DNA of 64,000 nucleotides from Streptomyces sp. WM6378 (GTDB lineage: Bacteria; Actinomycetota; Actinomycetes; Streptomycetales; Streptomycetaceae), in assembly GCF_001279695.1 (NCBI RefSeq), contig NZ_LGDD01000155.1:40485-104484 (forward strand), given 5' to 3'. How positions within the stretch are numbered: the stretch's first letter is position 1; each line of letters begins with the position of its first letter. Both the position numbers and the translations under genes were made by a program. This document shows positions 1-8,507 of this stretch, in pieces. The notes beneath the pieces are model-generated. The model was not told where the DNA came from and searched no databases. It worked only from the letters and a program-made list of their open reading frames with translations.

Positions 1-377
1 CGGTCCTCGCACAGCGTGCTGGCCTTGATCTCGGGACGTCCGCCCCGCGGCGTCTCGATGACCAGGGCGTAGCAACGCGCGTTCACCGCGCCGTCGGTGA
101 CGCCCTCGACCGAGACCATGCCCAGCCAGTGCCGACGCTGGACGCCGGCCTTGGCGTACGCCTCGGTGGCGGCGGCCGCGGCCGCGGTGATGGCCTCACG
201 GCCCACCGCCGGGACCGGCTGCGCGTTGGCGGCGAACACACCGTCGGTGGTGAAGGTGTGGGCCCACTCCTCGACCTTGCCGTCGTCGAGCAGATGCATC
301 TGCTGCGCGTAGAACTGCTGGATCTCCGTGTACAGCCCGGCGGTGGTGGCGGCCTGCGGCAGCTCGGTGACGCTCAT
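1..377 (-). CDS. NTF2-like (SnoaL-type) protein, partial at left edge
   Basis: The first about 125 residues of a protein that runs off the left edge. It starts at the ATG at 377 behind a strong AGGAGGA ribosome site. The sequence QQFYAQQMHLLDDG, then EEWAHTFTTDGVF, is the pattern of the SnoaL/NTF2-like fold. Small proteins of this fold occur in many aromatic polyketide clusters, where members act as cyclases, dehydratases or helper proteins. It is transcribed divergently from the ketoreductase and shares a 178-bp promoter region with it. The exact reaction cannot be read from the sequence. The family is fairly sure, the role is inference. Confidence 0.7.
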   Translation of the reverse strand, partial: MSVTELPQAATTAGLYTEIQQFYAQQMHLLDDGKVEEWAHTFTTDGVFAANAQPVPAVGREAITAAAAAATEAYAKAGVQRRHWLGMVSVEGVTDGAVNARCYALVIETPRGGRPEIKASTLCED

Positions 378-488
378 GGGGGTCCTCTCCTCCTGGATCT
401 TCCTGCTCCCTGAGCATCACGGCCCCCGCTCGACCCGCGCTGGTGCGCCGGTGGGGGGCCGGAGCCCCGCGAAGGGGTCCAGCCCCGC

Positions 489-506
489 TCGATACCCGTT
501 CGAGTG
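489..506. promoter_or_regulatory. Candidate SARP activator site, direct repeat with 11-bp period
   Basis: Heptamers TCGATAC (489-495) and TCGAGTG (500-506) are separated by 4 bp, so their starts lie 11 bp apart. This matches the known layout of SARP (ActII-ORF4/DnrI-like) sites, tandem TCGAGnn heptamers one helical turn apart. It sits in the divergent promoter between the NTF2-like gene and the ketoreductase operon. Similar pairs precede other operons of this cluster. Binding itself is inferred. Confidence 0.5.
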
Positions 507-555
507 CACCGGCGCACGTTGGCCCCCGTACACCAACCCACCCGAGGAGATTCGT

Positions 556-1353
556 ATGACTCAGCCCAAGGTCACCAGCGAGCGCCGGGTCGCGCTCATC
601 ACCGGGGCGACCAGCGGGATCGGTCTGGCGTCGGCGCGGGCGCTCGGCGCGGCCGGGCTCGCGGTGTTCATCTGCGCGCGCAGCGCCGAGTCCGTGGAGC
701 TCACCGTGAAGGAGCTCCGTGAGGAGGGCCTGGAGGTGTCCGGCGCGACCGCCGACGTCCGCAGCCCCGAGTCCGTCAAGGAGCTCGTGGCCGCCGCCGT
801 CACCGCGTACGGCCGCGTCGACGTCGTCGTCAACAACGCCGGCCGCAGCGGCGGCGGCGTGACCGCCGACGTGTCGGACGAGCTGTGGGAAGACGTCATC
901 GACACCAACCTGAACAGCGTGTTCCGGGTGACCCGCGAGGCGCTGAACGCCGGCGGGATGCGCGAGCGCGGCTGGGGCCGGATCATCAACATCGCCTCCA
1001 CCGCCGGCAAGCAGGGCGTGGTGCTCGGCGCCCCCTACTCCGCGTCGAAGCACGGCGTGGTCGGCTTCACCAAGGCGCTCGGCAACGAGCTCGCCCCCAC
1101 CGGCATCACCGTGAACGCCGTCTGCCCCGGCTACGTCGAGACGCCGATGGCGCAGCGCGTGCGGCAGGGCTACGCCGAGGCGTACGACACCTCCGAGGAC
1201 GCGATCCTCGCCAAGTTCACCTCGAAGATCCCGCTCGGCCGCTACTCCACCCCCGAGGAGGTCGCCGGTCTGGTCGGCTACCTGGCCACCGACACCGCCG
1301 CCTCGATCACCGCGCAGGCCCTCAACGTCTGCGGCGGCCTCGGCAACTTCTGA
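556..1353 (+). CDS. Polyketide ketoreductase, ActIII-like SDR
   Basis: A 265-residue short-chain dehydrogenase closely resembling the type II PKS ketoreductases (ActIII family), which reduce usually the C-9 carbonyl of a nascent poly-beta-ketone with NADPH. Visible are the cofactor loop TGATSGIG (17-24), NNAG (93-96), and catalytic Ser148, Tyr161 and Lys165 (YSASK), with the Asn in DTNLN. The PGG motif that contributes to stereocontrol in ActKR is SGG here (98-100). The ATG at 556 follows GAGGAG. It is the first gene of an operon running to 7727. Class assignment is secure; position and stereochemistry of reduction are inference. Confidence 0.93.
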   Translation: MTQPKVTSERRVALITGATSGIGLASARALGAAGLAVFICARSAESVELTVKELREEGLEVSGATADVRSPESVKELVAAAVTAYGRVDVVVNNAGRSGGGVTADVSDELWEDVIDTNLNSVFRVTREALNAGGMRERGWGRIINIASTAGKQGVVLGAPYSASKHGVVGFTKALGNELAPTGITVNAVCPGYVETPMAQRVRQGYAEAYDTSEDAILAKFTSKIPLGRYSTPEEVAGLVGYLATDTAASITAQALNVCGGLGNF

Positions 1354-1429
1354 CCCCGAGGGGTCGACCGGCCCCGACGACGAGCCCGACGGCTCCCCCA
1401 ACTCCCCTATCACTTAAGGAAGTTACCCC

Positions 1430-2380
1430 GTGTCCGTGACCGGAACGAAGCACCACACCCTCCACAGCGTCGCCGTCGCCGCCCCCGCCGAGGTCGTGTA
1501 CGGGATCGTCGCCGATGTCACCAAGTGGCCGCAGTACTTCGGCCCCAACGTGCACGTCGAGCACCTGGAGCGGGACGACCGCGCCGAGCGCATCCACATC
1601 TGGGCGACCGCCAACGGCGCCGTCAAGAACTGGATCTCGCGCCGCACCTTCGACCCGCAGCGTCTGCGGGTCGACTTCCGCCAGGAGGTCTCGACGCCGC
1701 CGGTGGCGGGCATGGGCGGCGCCTGGGTGGTCTCCCCCGTGGACGCCGAGACCTCGCTGCTCGAACTCCACCACGACTTCGAGGCCGTCGACGACGCCCC
1801 GGACGCCGTGGACTGGATCAACTCGGCGGTGGACCGCAACAGCGCGGCCGAGCTGAACAACATCAAGGAACTCGCCGAGCGGCACGCCCAGTTGGACGAG
1901 CTGGTCTTCACCTTCGACGACACCGTGCACATGGACGCCGACGCTGCTGATGTATTCGACTTCCTGAACCGGGCCGACCTGTGGCCCGAGCGCCTGCCGC
2001 ACGTCGCGCGTCTCGACCTGACCGAGGACGAGCCCGGTGTGCAGGTCATGGCGATGGACACCAGCACCGCCGACGGTTCGGTGCACACCACCGAGTCGAT
2101 CCGCGTCGTCTTCGCGCCGGACCGCATCGTCTACAAGCAGACCACCGTGCCCGGACTCATGACCGCCCACACCGGTCGCTGGACCATCGTCGAGGTCGAG
2201 GGCGGCGTCGATGTGACCTCCCGGCACACCGTCACGCTGCGGACCGACACCATCGAGAAGTACCTCGGTGAAGGCAAGACCGTCGCCGACGCCCGCGCCT
2301 ATGTGCACCGCGCGCTGTCCACCAACTCGACCAACACCCTGAAGCTGGCCCGCACTTACGCGGAGGCGCTCCGTGGCTGA
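1430..2380 (+). CDS. Didomain aromatase/cyclase (SRPBCC)
   Basis: A 316-residue protein with two tandem SRPBCC (START-like) domains, roughly 1-150 and 160-316, the second starting near FTFDDTVHMDADAADVFDF. This is the layout of ActVII-type aromatase/cyclases, which close and aromatise the first ring of a reduced polyketide. Its pairing with an ActIII-like ketoreductase fits that role. The GTG start at 1430 follows AAGGAAG. It overlaps the next gene by 8 nt, implying translational coupling. Family is sure; the ring acted on is inferred. Confidence 0.9.
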   Translation: MSVTGTKHHTLHSVAVAAPAEVVYGIVADVTKWPQYFGPNVHVEHLERDDRAERIHIWATANGAVKNWISRRTFDPQRLRVDFRQEVSTPPVAGMGGAWVVSPVDAETSLLELHHDFEAVDDAPDAVDWINSAVDRNSAAELNNIKELAERHAQLDELVFTFDDTVHMDADAADVFDFLNRADLWPERLPHVARLDLTEDEPGVQVMAMDTSTADGSVHTTESIRVVFAPDRIVYKQTTVPGLMTAHTGRWTIVEVEGGVDVTSRHTVTLRTDTIEKYLGEGKTVADARAYVHRALSTNSTNTLKLARTYAEALRG

Positions 2381-3896
2381 CACCCTGCCCGAGGTGCCCG
2401 ACCGGCTCGACCAGCTGCTTTCCCGGGCCGCCGCCGCGCACCCCGCGCGGCGCGCCGTCGTCACCGACGACTTCGCGATGGACTACGCCACCTTCGACGC
2501 CCGGGTCACCGCCGTCGCCGCCGGGCTCCAGGCGCTCGCGCCCGAGCCCACGGTCGTGGCGGTGGGCACCGTCCTTCACCCGGACGTCGCCGTCGCGTAC
2601 TACGCGGCCGTGCGGGCCGGGCACACCGTGGCCGTGGTCAACCCGCTGCTGCGCGAGGACGACCTGCTGCACGTGCTCGGTCTCGGCGGGGCCCGCGTGG
2701 CCCTGCTCGACACCGGTCTGAACGCGCGCCTGGAGCAGGTCCGCGACCGGCTGCCCGAGCTGCGCGAGGTCGTCCTGATCGGCGCCGGTACCGACGGTCT
2801 CGACTCACTCGCCTCCGACCGGCCCCTTGCCGCCCACGGCAAGGGGCCCGGGGACACCGCCGCCCTCCAGTTCACCAGCGGAACCACCGGGCGCCCCAAG
2901 GCCGTTCGGCTCAGCCACCGCAACGTGACCGTCAACGCGGCGCAGATCGCCCAGGCGCACCGGCTCGACGGCGACACGGTCAGCCTGAACCACCTGCCGA
3001 CCTACCATCCGATGCACCTCAACTCGGCCATCGCCGCAGGCGCGACGCAGGTCCTGTGCGCCTCGCCGGAGCCGTACGCCGCGCTGATGACCGCCAACCG
3101 GCATCGGGCGACGATCCTGTACAGCCTGCCGGTGCGGCTCGCCCGGCTCGCGGCCGACCCGGATCTGGACTCCGTCTCGATGACGTCCGTGCGGCGGATC
3201 GCCTCCGGTGGGTCCGGCCTTCCGGTGCCGGCCGCGCGCCGCCTGTCCAAGCGGTTCGGCGTGCCGGTCTTCCAGGGGTACGGGCTCGCCGAGACCTCCC
3301 CGCTGACCCACAGCGACGACCCGGACCACCCGGTGCACGGCTCGGTCGGCACCCCGGTCGCCGGGACCGAGTGCCGGGTCGTCGACATCGACTCGCGCGC
3401 GGTGCTCGCGCCGGGCGGCGTCGGCGAGGTGCAGCTGCGCGGCCCGCAGGTGATGCAGGGGTACGCGGGCGGGCCCGACGGCACCGGCCTTGAGCCGGAC
3501 GGCTGGCTGAGCACCGGCGACGTCGGCCGGATCGACGAGGACGGCCGGCTGTTCCTGGTGGACCGCCTCAAAGACGTCTTCAAGTGCGACAACTTCCTGG
3601 TCGCGCCCTCGGACGTGGAGCGCGTGCTGCGCCGCGACCCGCGGGTCGCCGACGTCGTCGTGGTCGAGCTGGCCGATGTCGAGCACGGCGCGGTCGCGGG
3701 CGCCCTCGTGGTGCTCGCCGGCGCGCACCCTGACGACCTCGCCGATGTCATCGCGCAGGCCAATGACGCCCTGCCGTACTACCAGCACGTACGCGACGCC
3801 ATGACGCTCGACGCGATCCCGCGCTCGGGCAACGGAAAGATCCAACGACGGGTGCTTGCCGAGCAGTTGACACATCGTCAGCCCGTCGCAAGCTGA
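2373..3896 (+). CDS. AMP-forming acyl-CoA ligase-like protein
   Basis: A 507-residue adenylate-forming enzyme with all core motifs: TSGTTGRPKAV (A3), YGLAETSPL (A5), STGDVGRID (A7), DRLKDVFKCDNFLVAPSDVE (A8) and SGNGKIQRR (A10, catalytic Lys). It should activate a carboxylic acid as acyl-AMP and pass it to CoA or a carrier. The GTG at 2373 lies inside the end of the aromatase gene behind GGAGG. Lying between an aromatase and an ABM monooxygenase, it belongs to the aglycone operon. Ligase homologues occur in some aromatic polyketide clusters (OxyH in oxytetracycline), usually without a settled role. Substrate unknown: a starter acid, or an acid later used for ester formation, are both possible. 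Confidence 0.85.
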   Translation: MADTLPEVPDRLDQLLSRAAAAHPARRAVVTDDFAMDYATFDARVTAVAAGLQALAPEPTVVAVGTVLHPDVAVAYYAAVRAGHTVAVVNPLLREDDLLHVLGLGGARVALLDTGLNARLEQVRDRLPELREVVLIGAGTDGLDSLASDRPLAAHGKGPGDTAALQFTSGTTGRPKAVRLSHRNVTVNAAQIAQAHRLDGDTVSLNHLPTYHPMHLNSAIAAGATQVLCASPEPYAALMTANRHRATILYSLPVRLARLAADPDLDSVSMTSVRRIASGGSGLPVPAARRLSKRFGVPVFQGYGLAETSPLTHSDDPDHPVHGSVGTPVAGTECRVVDIDSRAVLAPGGVGEVQLRGPQVMQGYAGGPDGTGLEPDGWLSTGDVGRIDEDGRLFLVDRLKDVFKCDNFLVAPSDVERVLRRDPRVADVVVVELADVEHGAVAGALVVLAGAHPDDLADVIAQANDALPYYQHVRDAMTLDAIPRSGNGKIQRRVLAEQLTHRQPVAS

Positions 3897-3912
3897 GCCG
3901 GAGAGGCACCGC

Positions 3913-4551
3913 ATGTCCTTCACCGTCATCAACACGTTCACGCTGCTCGACCCGGCGGGCGCCGAGGAGTTCGAGGCCCGCTTCCTGGCCCACGTGGAGT
4001 GGATGCGCGCCCAGCCGGGCTTCCTCGCCCACCAGGCGGTCCGCTCGGCCGGCCGGCCCGAGGTGTACGTCAACCTCGGCTGGTGGGAGCGGCCCGAGGA
4101 CTTCCAGAAGGTCCTCGCGAGCGCCACGTTCCAGGAGCACGCCGAGGAATTCCACAAGATCGTCTCTGTGGAGGCCGACCCCTCGATGGGGCTCGCGCGC
4201 TTCGACGGCGTCGCGGGCGAGCCCGGCGACGTGCTCTTCGTGGACTTCTTCACCGTCGAAGCCGGCAACGCCGACAGCTCCGACACCACCGACGCCTTCG
4301 TCGGGGCCTACCGCGCCCATGCGCAGGCGGCCGCCGCCTTGGACGGCTTCGTCGCCGCCGACCTCGCCAAGTCGCTGTTCGCCCGGCCCGGCGGGTTCAC
4401 CGCGCTCACCCGCTGGCGCGACGCGGAAGCCGCGCTCGCGGCGACCGCCCTGCCCGAGTACGCGGCGCTCGCCGCGCTCGCCGAGGTGCGCACCGTGCCC
4501 GCCGCCCACGTCGCGGGCAACCGCGCCGAGCTCGCCCCGGCCGGGGCCTGA
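3913..4551 (+). CDS. Didomain antibiotic biosynthesis monooxygenase (ABM)
   Basis: A 212-residue protein with two ABM-type ferredoxin-like domains, the first around residues 1-95 (VINTFTLLDPAGAEEFEARF, then NLGWWERPEDF), the second around 105-205. ABM proteins (ActVA-Orf6, TcmH types) are cofactor-free oxygenases that turn polycyclic phenols into quinones. The RBS is GGAGAGG before the ATG. Lying after two cyclisation-related genes, it probably oxidises an anthrone- or naphthacenone-like intermediate. A second, homologous didomain ABM gene lies at 7803-8474. Reaction position is inferred. Confidence 0.83.
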   Translation: MSFTVINTFTLLDPAGAEEFEARFLAHVEWMRAQPGFLAHQAVRSAGRPEVYVNLGWWERPEDFQKVLASATFQEHAEEFHKIVSVEADPSMGLARFDGVAGEPGDVLFVDFFTVEAGNADSSDTTDAFVGAYRAHAQAAAALDGFVAADLAKSLFARPGGFTALTRWRDAEAALAATALPEYAALAALAEVRTVPAAHVAGNRAELAPAGA

Positions 4552-4594
4552 CGGCTCGGGAGGCGGGCCCCGCCCGGAACAGAAGGGATTCACC

Positions 4595-5626
4595 ATGGAG
4601 TACCGCCGTCTCGGTGCCTCGGGACCGGTGGTCAGCCGGGTCGCGTTCGGGAACTCGCTGACCGCGGGCAACCAGCTGGACGACCGGGCCGCCTCCGCCT
4701 GCGTGCGGGCCGCCCTCGACGCGGGCATCACCACGTTCGACACCGCCGACGCGTACGCCGAGGGCCGGGCCGAGGAGCACCTCGGCCGGGCCCTCGCGGG
4801 CGTCGACCGGGACGCCGTCGTGATCTGCACCAAGGTCGGCAGGGGCGGCGGGCCCGGCCCGGGCGCGCTGTCGCGGACCCGTATCGCCGAGAGCCTGGAC
4901 GCCTCGCTGCGCCGCCTCGGCACCGGGCACATCGACCTGTACCAGGCGCACCTGTACGACGACTCGACGCCGCTCGAAGAGACCATGAGCGCCTTCGCGG
5001 ACGCCGTGGCCGCGGGCAAGGTCCGTTACGTCGGTGTCTCGGAGTGGGCCGCCGACGAGATCGAGCGGGCCGCGGAACTCGCCCGCGACCTTGGCATCGA
5101 GCTGGTCTCGAACCAGCCGCAGTACTCGATGCTGTGGCGGGTCATCGAGGCCGAGGTCGTCCCGGCGTGCGCGCCGCTCGGCATCGGGCAGATGGTCTGG
5201 TCGCCGCTGGCCGGCGGCGTACTGACCGGAAAGTACAAGCCGGGGCGGCAGGCGCCCGCGGGCTCCCGGGCGGTGGCCGCCAAGGGCGGAGACGTCTCGA
5301 TCCAGCGCTACCGCTTCCTGTCGGACGAGGTCCTGACCGCCGTCGGCCGCGTCGCCGAGCTGGCCTCGGAGACCGATCTGACGATGCCTCAACTCGCCCT
5401 GGCCTGGGTGCTGCGGAACGCCCAGGTCGCCACGGCCGTCATCGGGGCCTCCGCGCCCGAGCAGATCGGCCGCAACCTCGCGGCCGCCGAGGCCGTGCTC
5501 GACCCGGAGCTGCTCGCCCGGATCGACGCGGCGCTCGGCCCCGTCGTGGTCACCGACCCCGGGCTGACCCTGAGCCGCATGCTCCGGGCGAAGGCCGCCG
5601 CCACCCCCTCCCCCGCCACCCTCTGA
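4595..5626 (+). CDS. Aldo/keto reductase
   Basis: A 343-residue AKR-superfamily NAD(P)H oxidoreductase. The catalytic tetrad is visible as Asp49 and Tyr54 (FDTADAYAEG), Lys80 (ICTK) and His119 (LYQAHLYD). Overall it resembles the K-channel-beta-like AKRs with (beta/alpha)8 fold. The ATG at 4595 follows AAGGGA. It is the fifth gene of the aglycone operon and lies 11 bp upstream of the second cyclase. It may reduce a ketone of the aglycone or of a sugar intermediate; operon position favours the aglycone. The substrate cannot be deduced. Confidence 0.85.
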   Translation: MEYRRLGASGPVVSRVAFGNSLTAGNQLDDRAASACVRAALDAGITTFDTADAYAEGRAEEHLGRALAGVDRDAVVICTKVGRGGGPGPGALSRTRIAESLDASLRRLGTGHIDLYQAHLYDDSTPLEETMSAFADAVAAGKVRYVGVSEWAADEIERAAELARDLGIELVSNQPQYSMLWRVIEAEVVPACAPLGIGQMVWSPLAGGVLTGKYKPGRQAPAGSRAVAAKGGDVSIQRYRFLSDEVLTAVGRVAELASETDLTMPQLALAWVLRNAQVATAVIGASAPEQIGRNLAAAEAVLDPELLARIDAALGPVVVTDPGLTLSRMLRAKAAATPSPATL

Positions 5627-5637
5627 GAGGTACTGCG

Positions 5638-6468
5638 ATGAGCACTTCCACGACCGACAGGGAGATCCACCGGACGCGTGCCGGCATCGAGATCGACGCC
5701 TCGGCGGACACCGTCTACCGGGCGCTGACCGATGTGGCCGACTGGCCGCTGCTCTACCCCTGGATCGCGCACACCGAGACCCTGAGCCAACAGGGCCAGG
5801 ACGACGAGGTGAAGTTCTGGGCGGTGCGCCCGGGCCCCGAGGGCGGCCTGCGCATCTGGACGTCCCGGCGCACCCTGGACCCGGTGGCGCTGCGCATGGA
5901 CTTCGCACAGCAGGGCTCGGTGGGCCCGATCAAGGAGCTCGGCGGCACCTGGGACTTCCTGCCCCGCCCCGACGGCGGCTGCCGGGTGGTGTCCGGGCAC
6001 TGGTTCACCACGGACGCGGACCCCGCGGAGACGGCGGGCGAGCTCGACCGGCACGGCGGGCTCCAGATGCGCACCCTCAAGTCCAAGACGGAGCGGCCCG
6101 GTTCGCTGACCTCCGACGTGATCCGGGTCGAGGACAGCGCGGTCCTGTCCGGCTCGGTCGCCTCGGTGCACGCCCGGCTCCTGGACGCGCTGCCGTGGCG
6201 CGACGGCGAGGAGAGCGCCTGGTTCGGCACCCAGGACGACGCGCCGACCGTGCAGATCGAGCACGGCGGCCACACCCTCGTACAGAAACTGCTCACGCCG
6301 CCCGCGCCGGCCGAGCTCTACCGGCGCCGCTGGCGTCTGGTGGAGGCGCCCGGCGGGGTCCTGGTGACGGCGGACGTGCTCGCCGTCGCCCCGACCGGCC
6401 GCGACCGGGTCCTTGAGATTGCCACCACCGACGTGCGCTTGGCGCTCGCGCTGGCCGGGCAGCGATGA
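5638..6468 (+). CDS. Second didomain aromatase/cyclase-like protein (SRPBCC)
   Basis: A 276-residue protein with a clear N-terminal SRPBCC domain (ASADTVYRALTDVADWPLLYPWI, split around residue 30) and a shorter second domain from about 155. It is clearly related to the 1430-2380 product but about 40 residues shorter. Clusters with two such proteins usually use one for first-ring closure and aromatisation and the other for later rings. The ATG at 5638 follows GAGAGG. Its end overlaps the FAD hydroxylase by 4 nt (ATGA). Family is sure; the ring it closes is inference. Confidence 0.83.
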   Translation: MSTSTTDREIHRTRAGIEIDASADTVYRALTDVADWPLLYPWIAHTETLSQQGQDDEVKFWAVRPGPEGGLRIWTSRRTLDPVALRMDFAQQGSVGPIKELGGTWDFLPRPDGGCRVVSGHWFTTDADPAETAGELDRHGGLQMRTLKSKTERPGSLTSDVIRVEDSAVLSGSVASVHARLLDALPWRDGEESAWFGTQDDAPTVQIEHGGHTLVQKLLTPPAPAELYRRRWRLVEAPGGVLVTADVLAVAPTGRDRVLEIATTDVRLALALAGQR

Positions 6469-7727
6469 CCGCGGCCGCCGAGGAGGTCCGCGCGGGGGCC
6501 CGCACCGACGAGGAGCACCGCAGTGACGTGTGCGTCGTCGGGGCGGGCCCCGCCGGTCTGACCCTCGCACTGCTGCTGCTCAAGTCCGGGGTGCGGGTGA
6601 GCGTGGTGGAGCGTTCGCGCTCGCACCAGCGGGAGTTCCGCGGCGAGATCCTCCAGCCGGGCGCGATGACGGTCCTGGACCGGCTCGGCGTGCTCGCCGG
6701 GGCCCGCGAGCGCGGCTGCCACGAGCACGACCGCTTCCGCCTGGTGGAGCAGGACCGGGTCCTGCTGGACATCGACTACCGGGCGCTGCCGGCCCCGTAC
6801 GACCACCTGCTGTCCATCCCGCAGTCCCACCTGTTGACCGAACTCCTGCTGCGCTGCGCCGAGTTCCCCGACTTCGAGTACGTGGACGGCTGCCGCGTCA
6901 ACGCGCTGCTGCGCGACGAGCGGGGCCGGGTCACCGGGGCCGCCGCCGACGGGCACGTCTTCCACAGCAAGATCGTGGTCGGCGCCGACGGGCGGTTCTC
7001 CAAGGTGCGCCGGCTCGCCGGCATCGAGGCGGGCCGCAGCGAGGCCTTCGACCAGGACGTGCTGTGGTTCAAGCTGACCAGGGACGAGCCCGAAGTCAGC
7101 CACGACGTACGGGTGTTCAGGAGCGCGGGCACCAGCCCCGTGCTCGCGTACGGGTCCTGGCCCAACCGGATCCAGGTCGGCTGGACGCTGCCGCACGGCG
7201 GCTACAAGAACGTGGTCGCCGAGGGCCTCGGCCACGTCAAGGCGCAGCTGTCGAAGGCGGTGCCGGCGTACGCGGACCTGATCGAGGAGCAGATCACCTC
7301 GCTGCGCGACCTCAGCCTGCTCGACGTGTTCTCCGGGCGCGCCGAGCGCTGGGCCACCGACGGCCTGGTCCTGATGGGCGACGCGGCGCACACGCACAGC
7401 CCGATCGGCGCGCAGGGCATCAACCTGTCGGTGCAGGACGCGGTCGTCCTGCACCCGCTCCTTGTCGAGTCAGTGGGCCGGGGGGATGCGAGCGCGGCGT
7501 TCCTGGCCCGCTTCGAGGAGCGCCGGGCACCCGACATCGCGACGATGATGCGGCTCCAGGGCATGCAGTCCAAGGCGATGCTGTCGACCGGCACGTTCGC
7601 GACGCGGGTGCGCCCGAAGCTCGCGGCCGTCGTCAAGCACACCCCGGTCTACCGCAAGGTGCTGCGCACCATCGCGTTCGGCAACCCGTCGATCGAGGTG
7701 GCCGAGGGGCTGTTCACCGCCCGCTGA
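6465..7727 (+). CDS. FAD-dependent aromatic hydroxylase
   Basis: A 420-residue flavoprotein hydroxylase. Motifs are the Rossmann loop VVGAGPAGLTLALLL (about 25-39), GADGRFSKVR (the DG motif that binds FAD and NADPH) and MGDAAHTHSPIGAQGINL (ribityl-binding GD motif). At 420 residues it belongs to the shorter UbiH/PHBH-like class without a thioredoxin-like tail, unlike the 534-residue hydroxylase at 30981. It is the last gene of the first operon, translationally coupled by ATGA, and followed by a strong terminator. It presumably hydroxylates the polyketide core; position unknown. Confidence 0.88.
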   Translation: MTAAAEEVRAGARTDEEHRSDVCVVGAGPAGLTLALLLLKSGVRVSVVERSRSHQREFRGEILQPGAMTVLDRLGVLAGARERGCHEHDRFRLVEQDRVLLDIDYRALPAPYDHLLSIPQSHLLTELLLRCAEFPDFEYVDGCRVNALLRDERGRVTGAAADGHVFHSKIVVGADGRFSKVRRLAGIEAGRSEAFDQDVLWFKLTRDEPEVSHDVRVFRSAGTSPVLAYGSWPNRIQVGWTLPHGGYKNVVAEGLGHVKAQLSKAVPAYADLIEEQITSLRDLSLLDVFSGRAERWATDGLVLMGDAAHTHSPIGAQGINLSVQDAVVLHPLLVESVGRGDASAAFLARFEERRAPDIATMMRLQGMQSKAMLSTGTFATRVRPKLAAVVKHTPVYRKVLRTIAFGNPSIEVAEGLFTAR

Positions 7728-7741
7728 AAAGTACGCGACGC

Positions 7742-7780
7742 GAAAGGCGGGCCGGGTCTCGAAGACCCGGCCCGCCTTTC
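7742..7780. terminator. Bidirectional terminator hairpin
   Basis: A perfect 18-bp inverted repeat (7742-7759 and 7763-7780) with a 3-nt loop, between two convergent operons ending at 7727 and 7803. It would serve both strands. Confidence 0.85.
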
Positions 7781-7802
7781 GGTGTGCGGTGGTTCGCGGT
7801 GC

Positions 7803-8474
7803 TCAGACGGTGGCGACCGCTGTGCGGGCCGAGTCGACGACCGCCTTGTACAGACCGCCCTTGACCTCGGCGTGCACGGCCATGGTCTTGGCGTCGGCGG
7901 CCATCTCGGGGCTCTGCAGGACCGGCAGGTAGGCCTGGGGGCCGCTCCACCAGCCGATGTTGACGTAGGCGCCGGTCTCGCGGTTGGAGTGGACCAGCTG
8001 GTGGCCGAGGAAGCCCTCGTGACCCTTGACGAAGGACAGGTGGCCGAGGAAGGAGCCCTCGAAGGCCTGCTGGTCGGCGCCCTCGCGCAGGGTGAACGTG
8101 GTGAGCGCGACGGCCGCGTCCGCGGACGGCACCGCGAGCTCGCCGAGGCCGTCGGCCGCGTCCTGGCCGGCCAGGACCGGGCCGTGCACGCTGGTGATGG
8201 CGGCGAGGTAGACGAAGCGGCTGCTGACGGCGGTGAAGAACTGCCAGTCGCCGACGACCGTGCGGTGCGCGTCCGCGTCCCGCCACCAGGTCAGGATGAC
8301 GAAGTTGTCGGGCTCCTTGATGCCGCGGAGCAGCGCGGTGCGCAGCAGACCGTCCTTGGCGGCGACGGCCTCCTTGTACTTGAGGTAGGCCTTCTCGAAC
8401 TCGGCGCCCTTCGCCTTGTGCTTCTCCTTGAGGACGAAGTGGGCGACCGCGACGACGGGGCTGTTCTCGCTCAT
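7803..8474 (-). CDS. Second ABM-type monooxygenase
   Basis: A 223-residue protein with two ABM-like domains (N-terminal half with AVAHFVLKEKHKAKGAEFEK and ILTWWRDADAH, C-terminal half with LTTFTLREGADQQAFEG and NIGWWSGPQAYL). It resembles the ABM protein at 3913-4551 in architecture, suggesting ancient duplication. It ends a three-gene minus-strand operon after the KSIII-like and SDR genes, 33 nt behind the SDR. Cofactor-free quinone formation or another oxidation is the family's role. Why the cluster needs two is unknown. Confidence 0.8.
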   Translation of the reverse strand: MSENSPVVAVAHFVLKEKHKAKGAEFEKAYLKYKEAVAAKDGLLRTALLRGIKEPDNFVILTWWRDADAHRTVVGDWQFFTAVSSRFVYLAAITSVHGPVLAGQDAADGLGELAVPSADAAVALTTFTLREGADQQAFEGSFLGHLSFVKGHEGFLGHQLVHSNRETGAYVNIGWWSGPQAYLPVLQSPEMAADAKTMAVHAEVKGGLYKAVVDSARTAVATV

Positions 8475-8507
8475 GGGGTGTGACTCCGAATCTGAGTGGG
8501 TGTGTGG

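Noticed and set aside
424..447. A further SARP-like pair TCGACCC/TGGTGCG in the first divergent promoter
   Set aside because: The second unit matches TCGAG too poorly, so only the 489/500 pair is claimed.
196..1413. 405-codon minus-strand open frame opposite the ketoreductase
   Set aside because: Antisense shadow with Gly/Arg/Val-rich composition. The plus-strand ketoreductase with all SDR motifs is clearly the gene.
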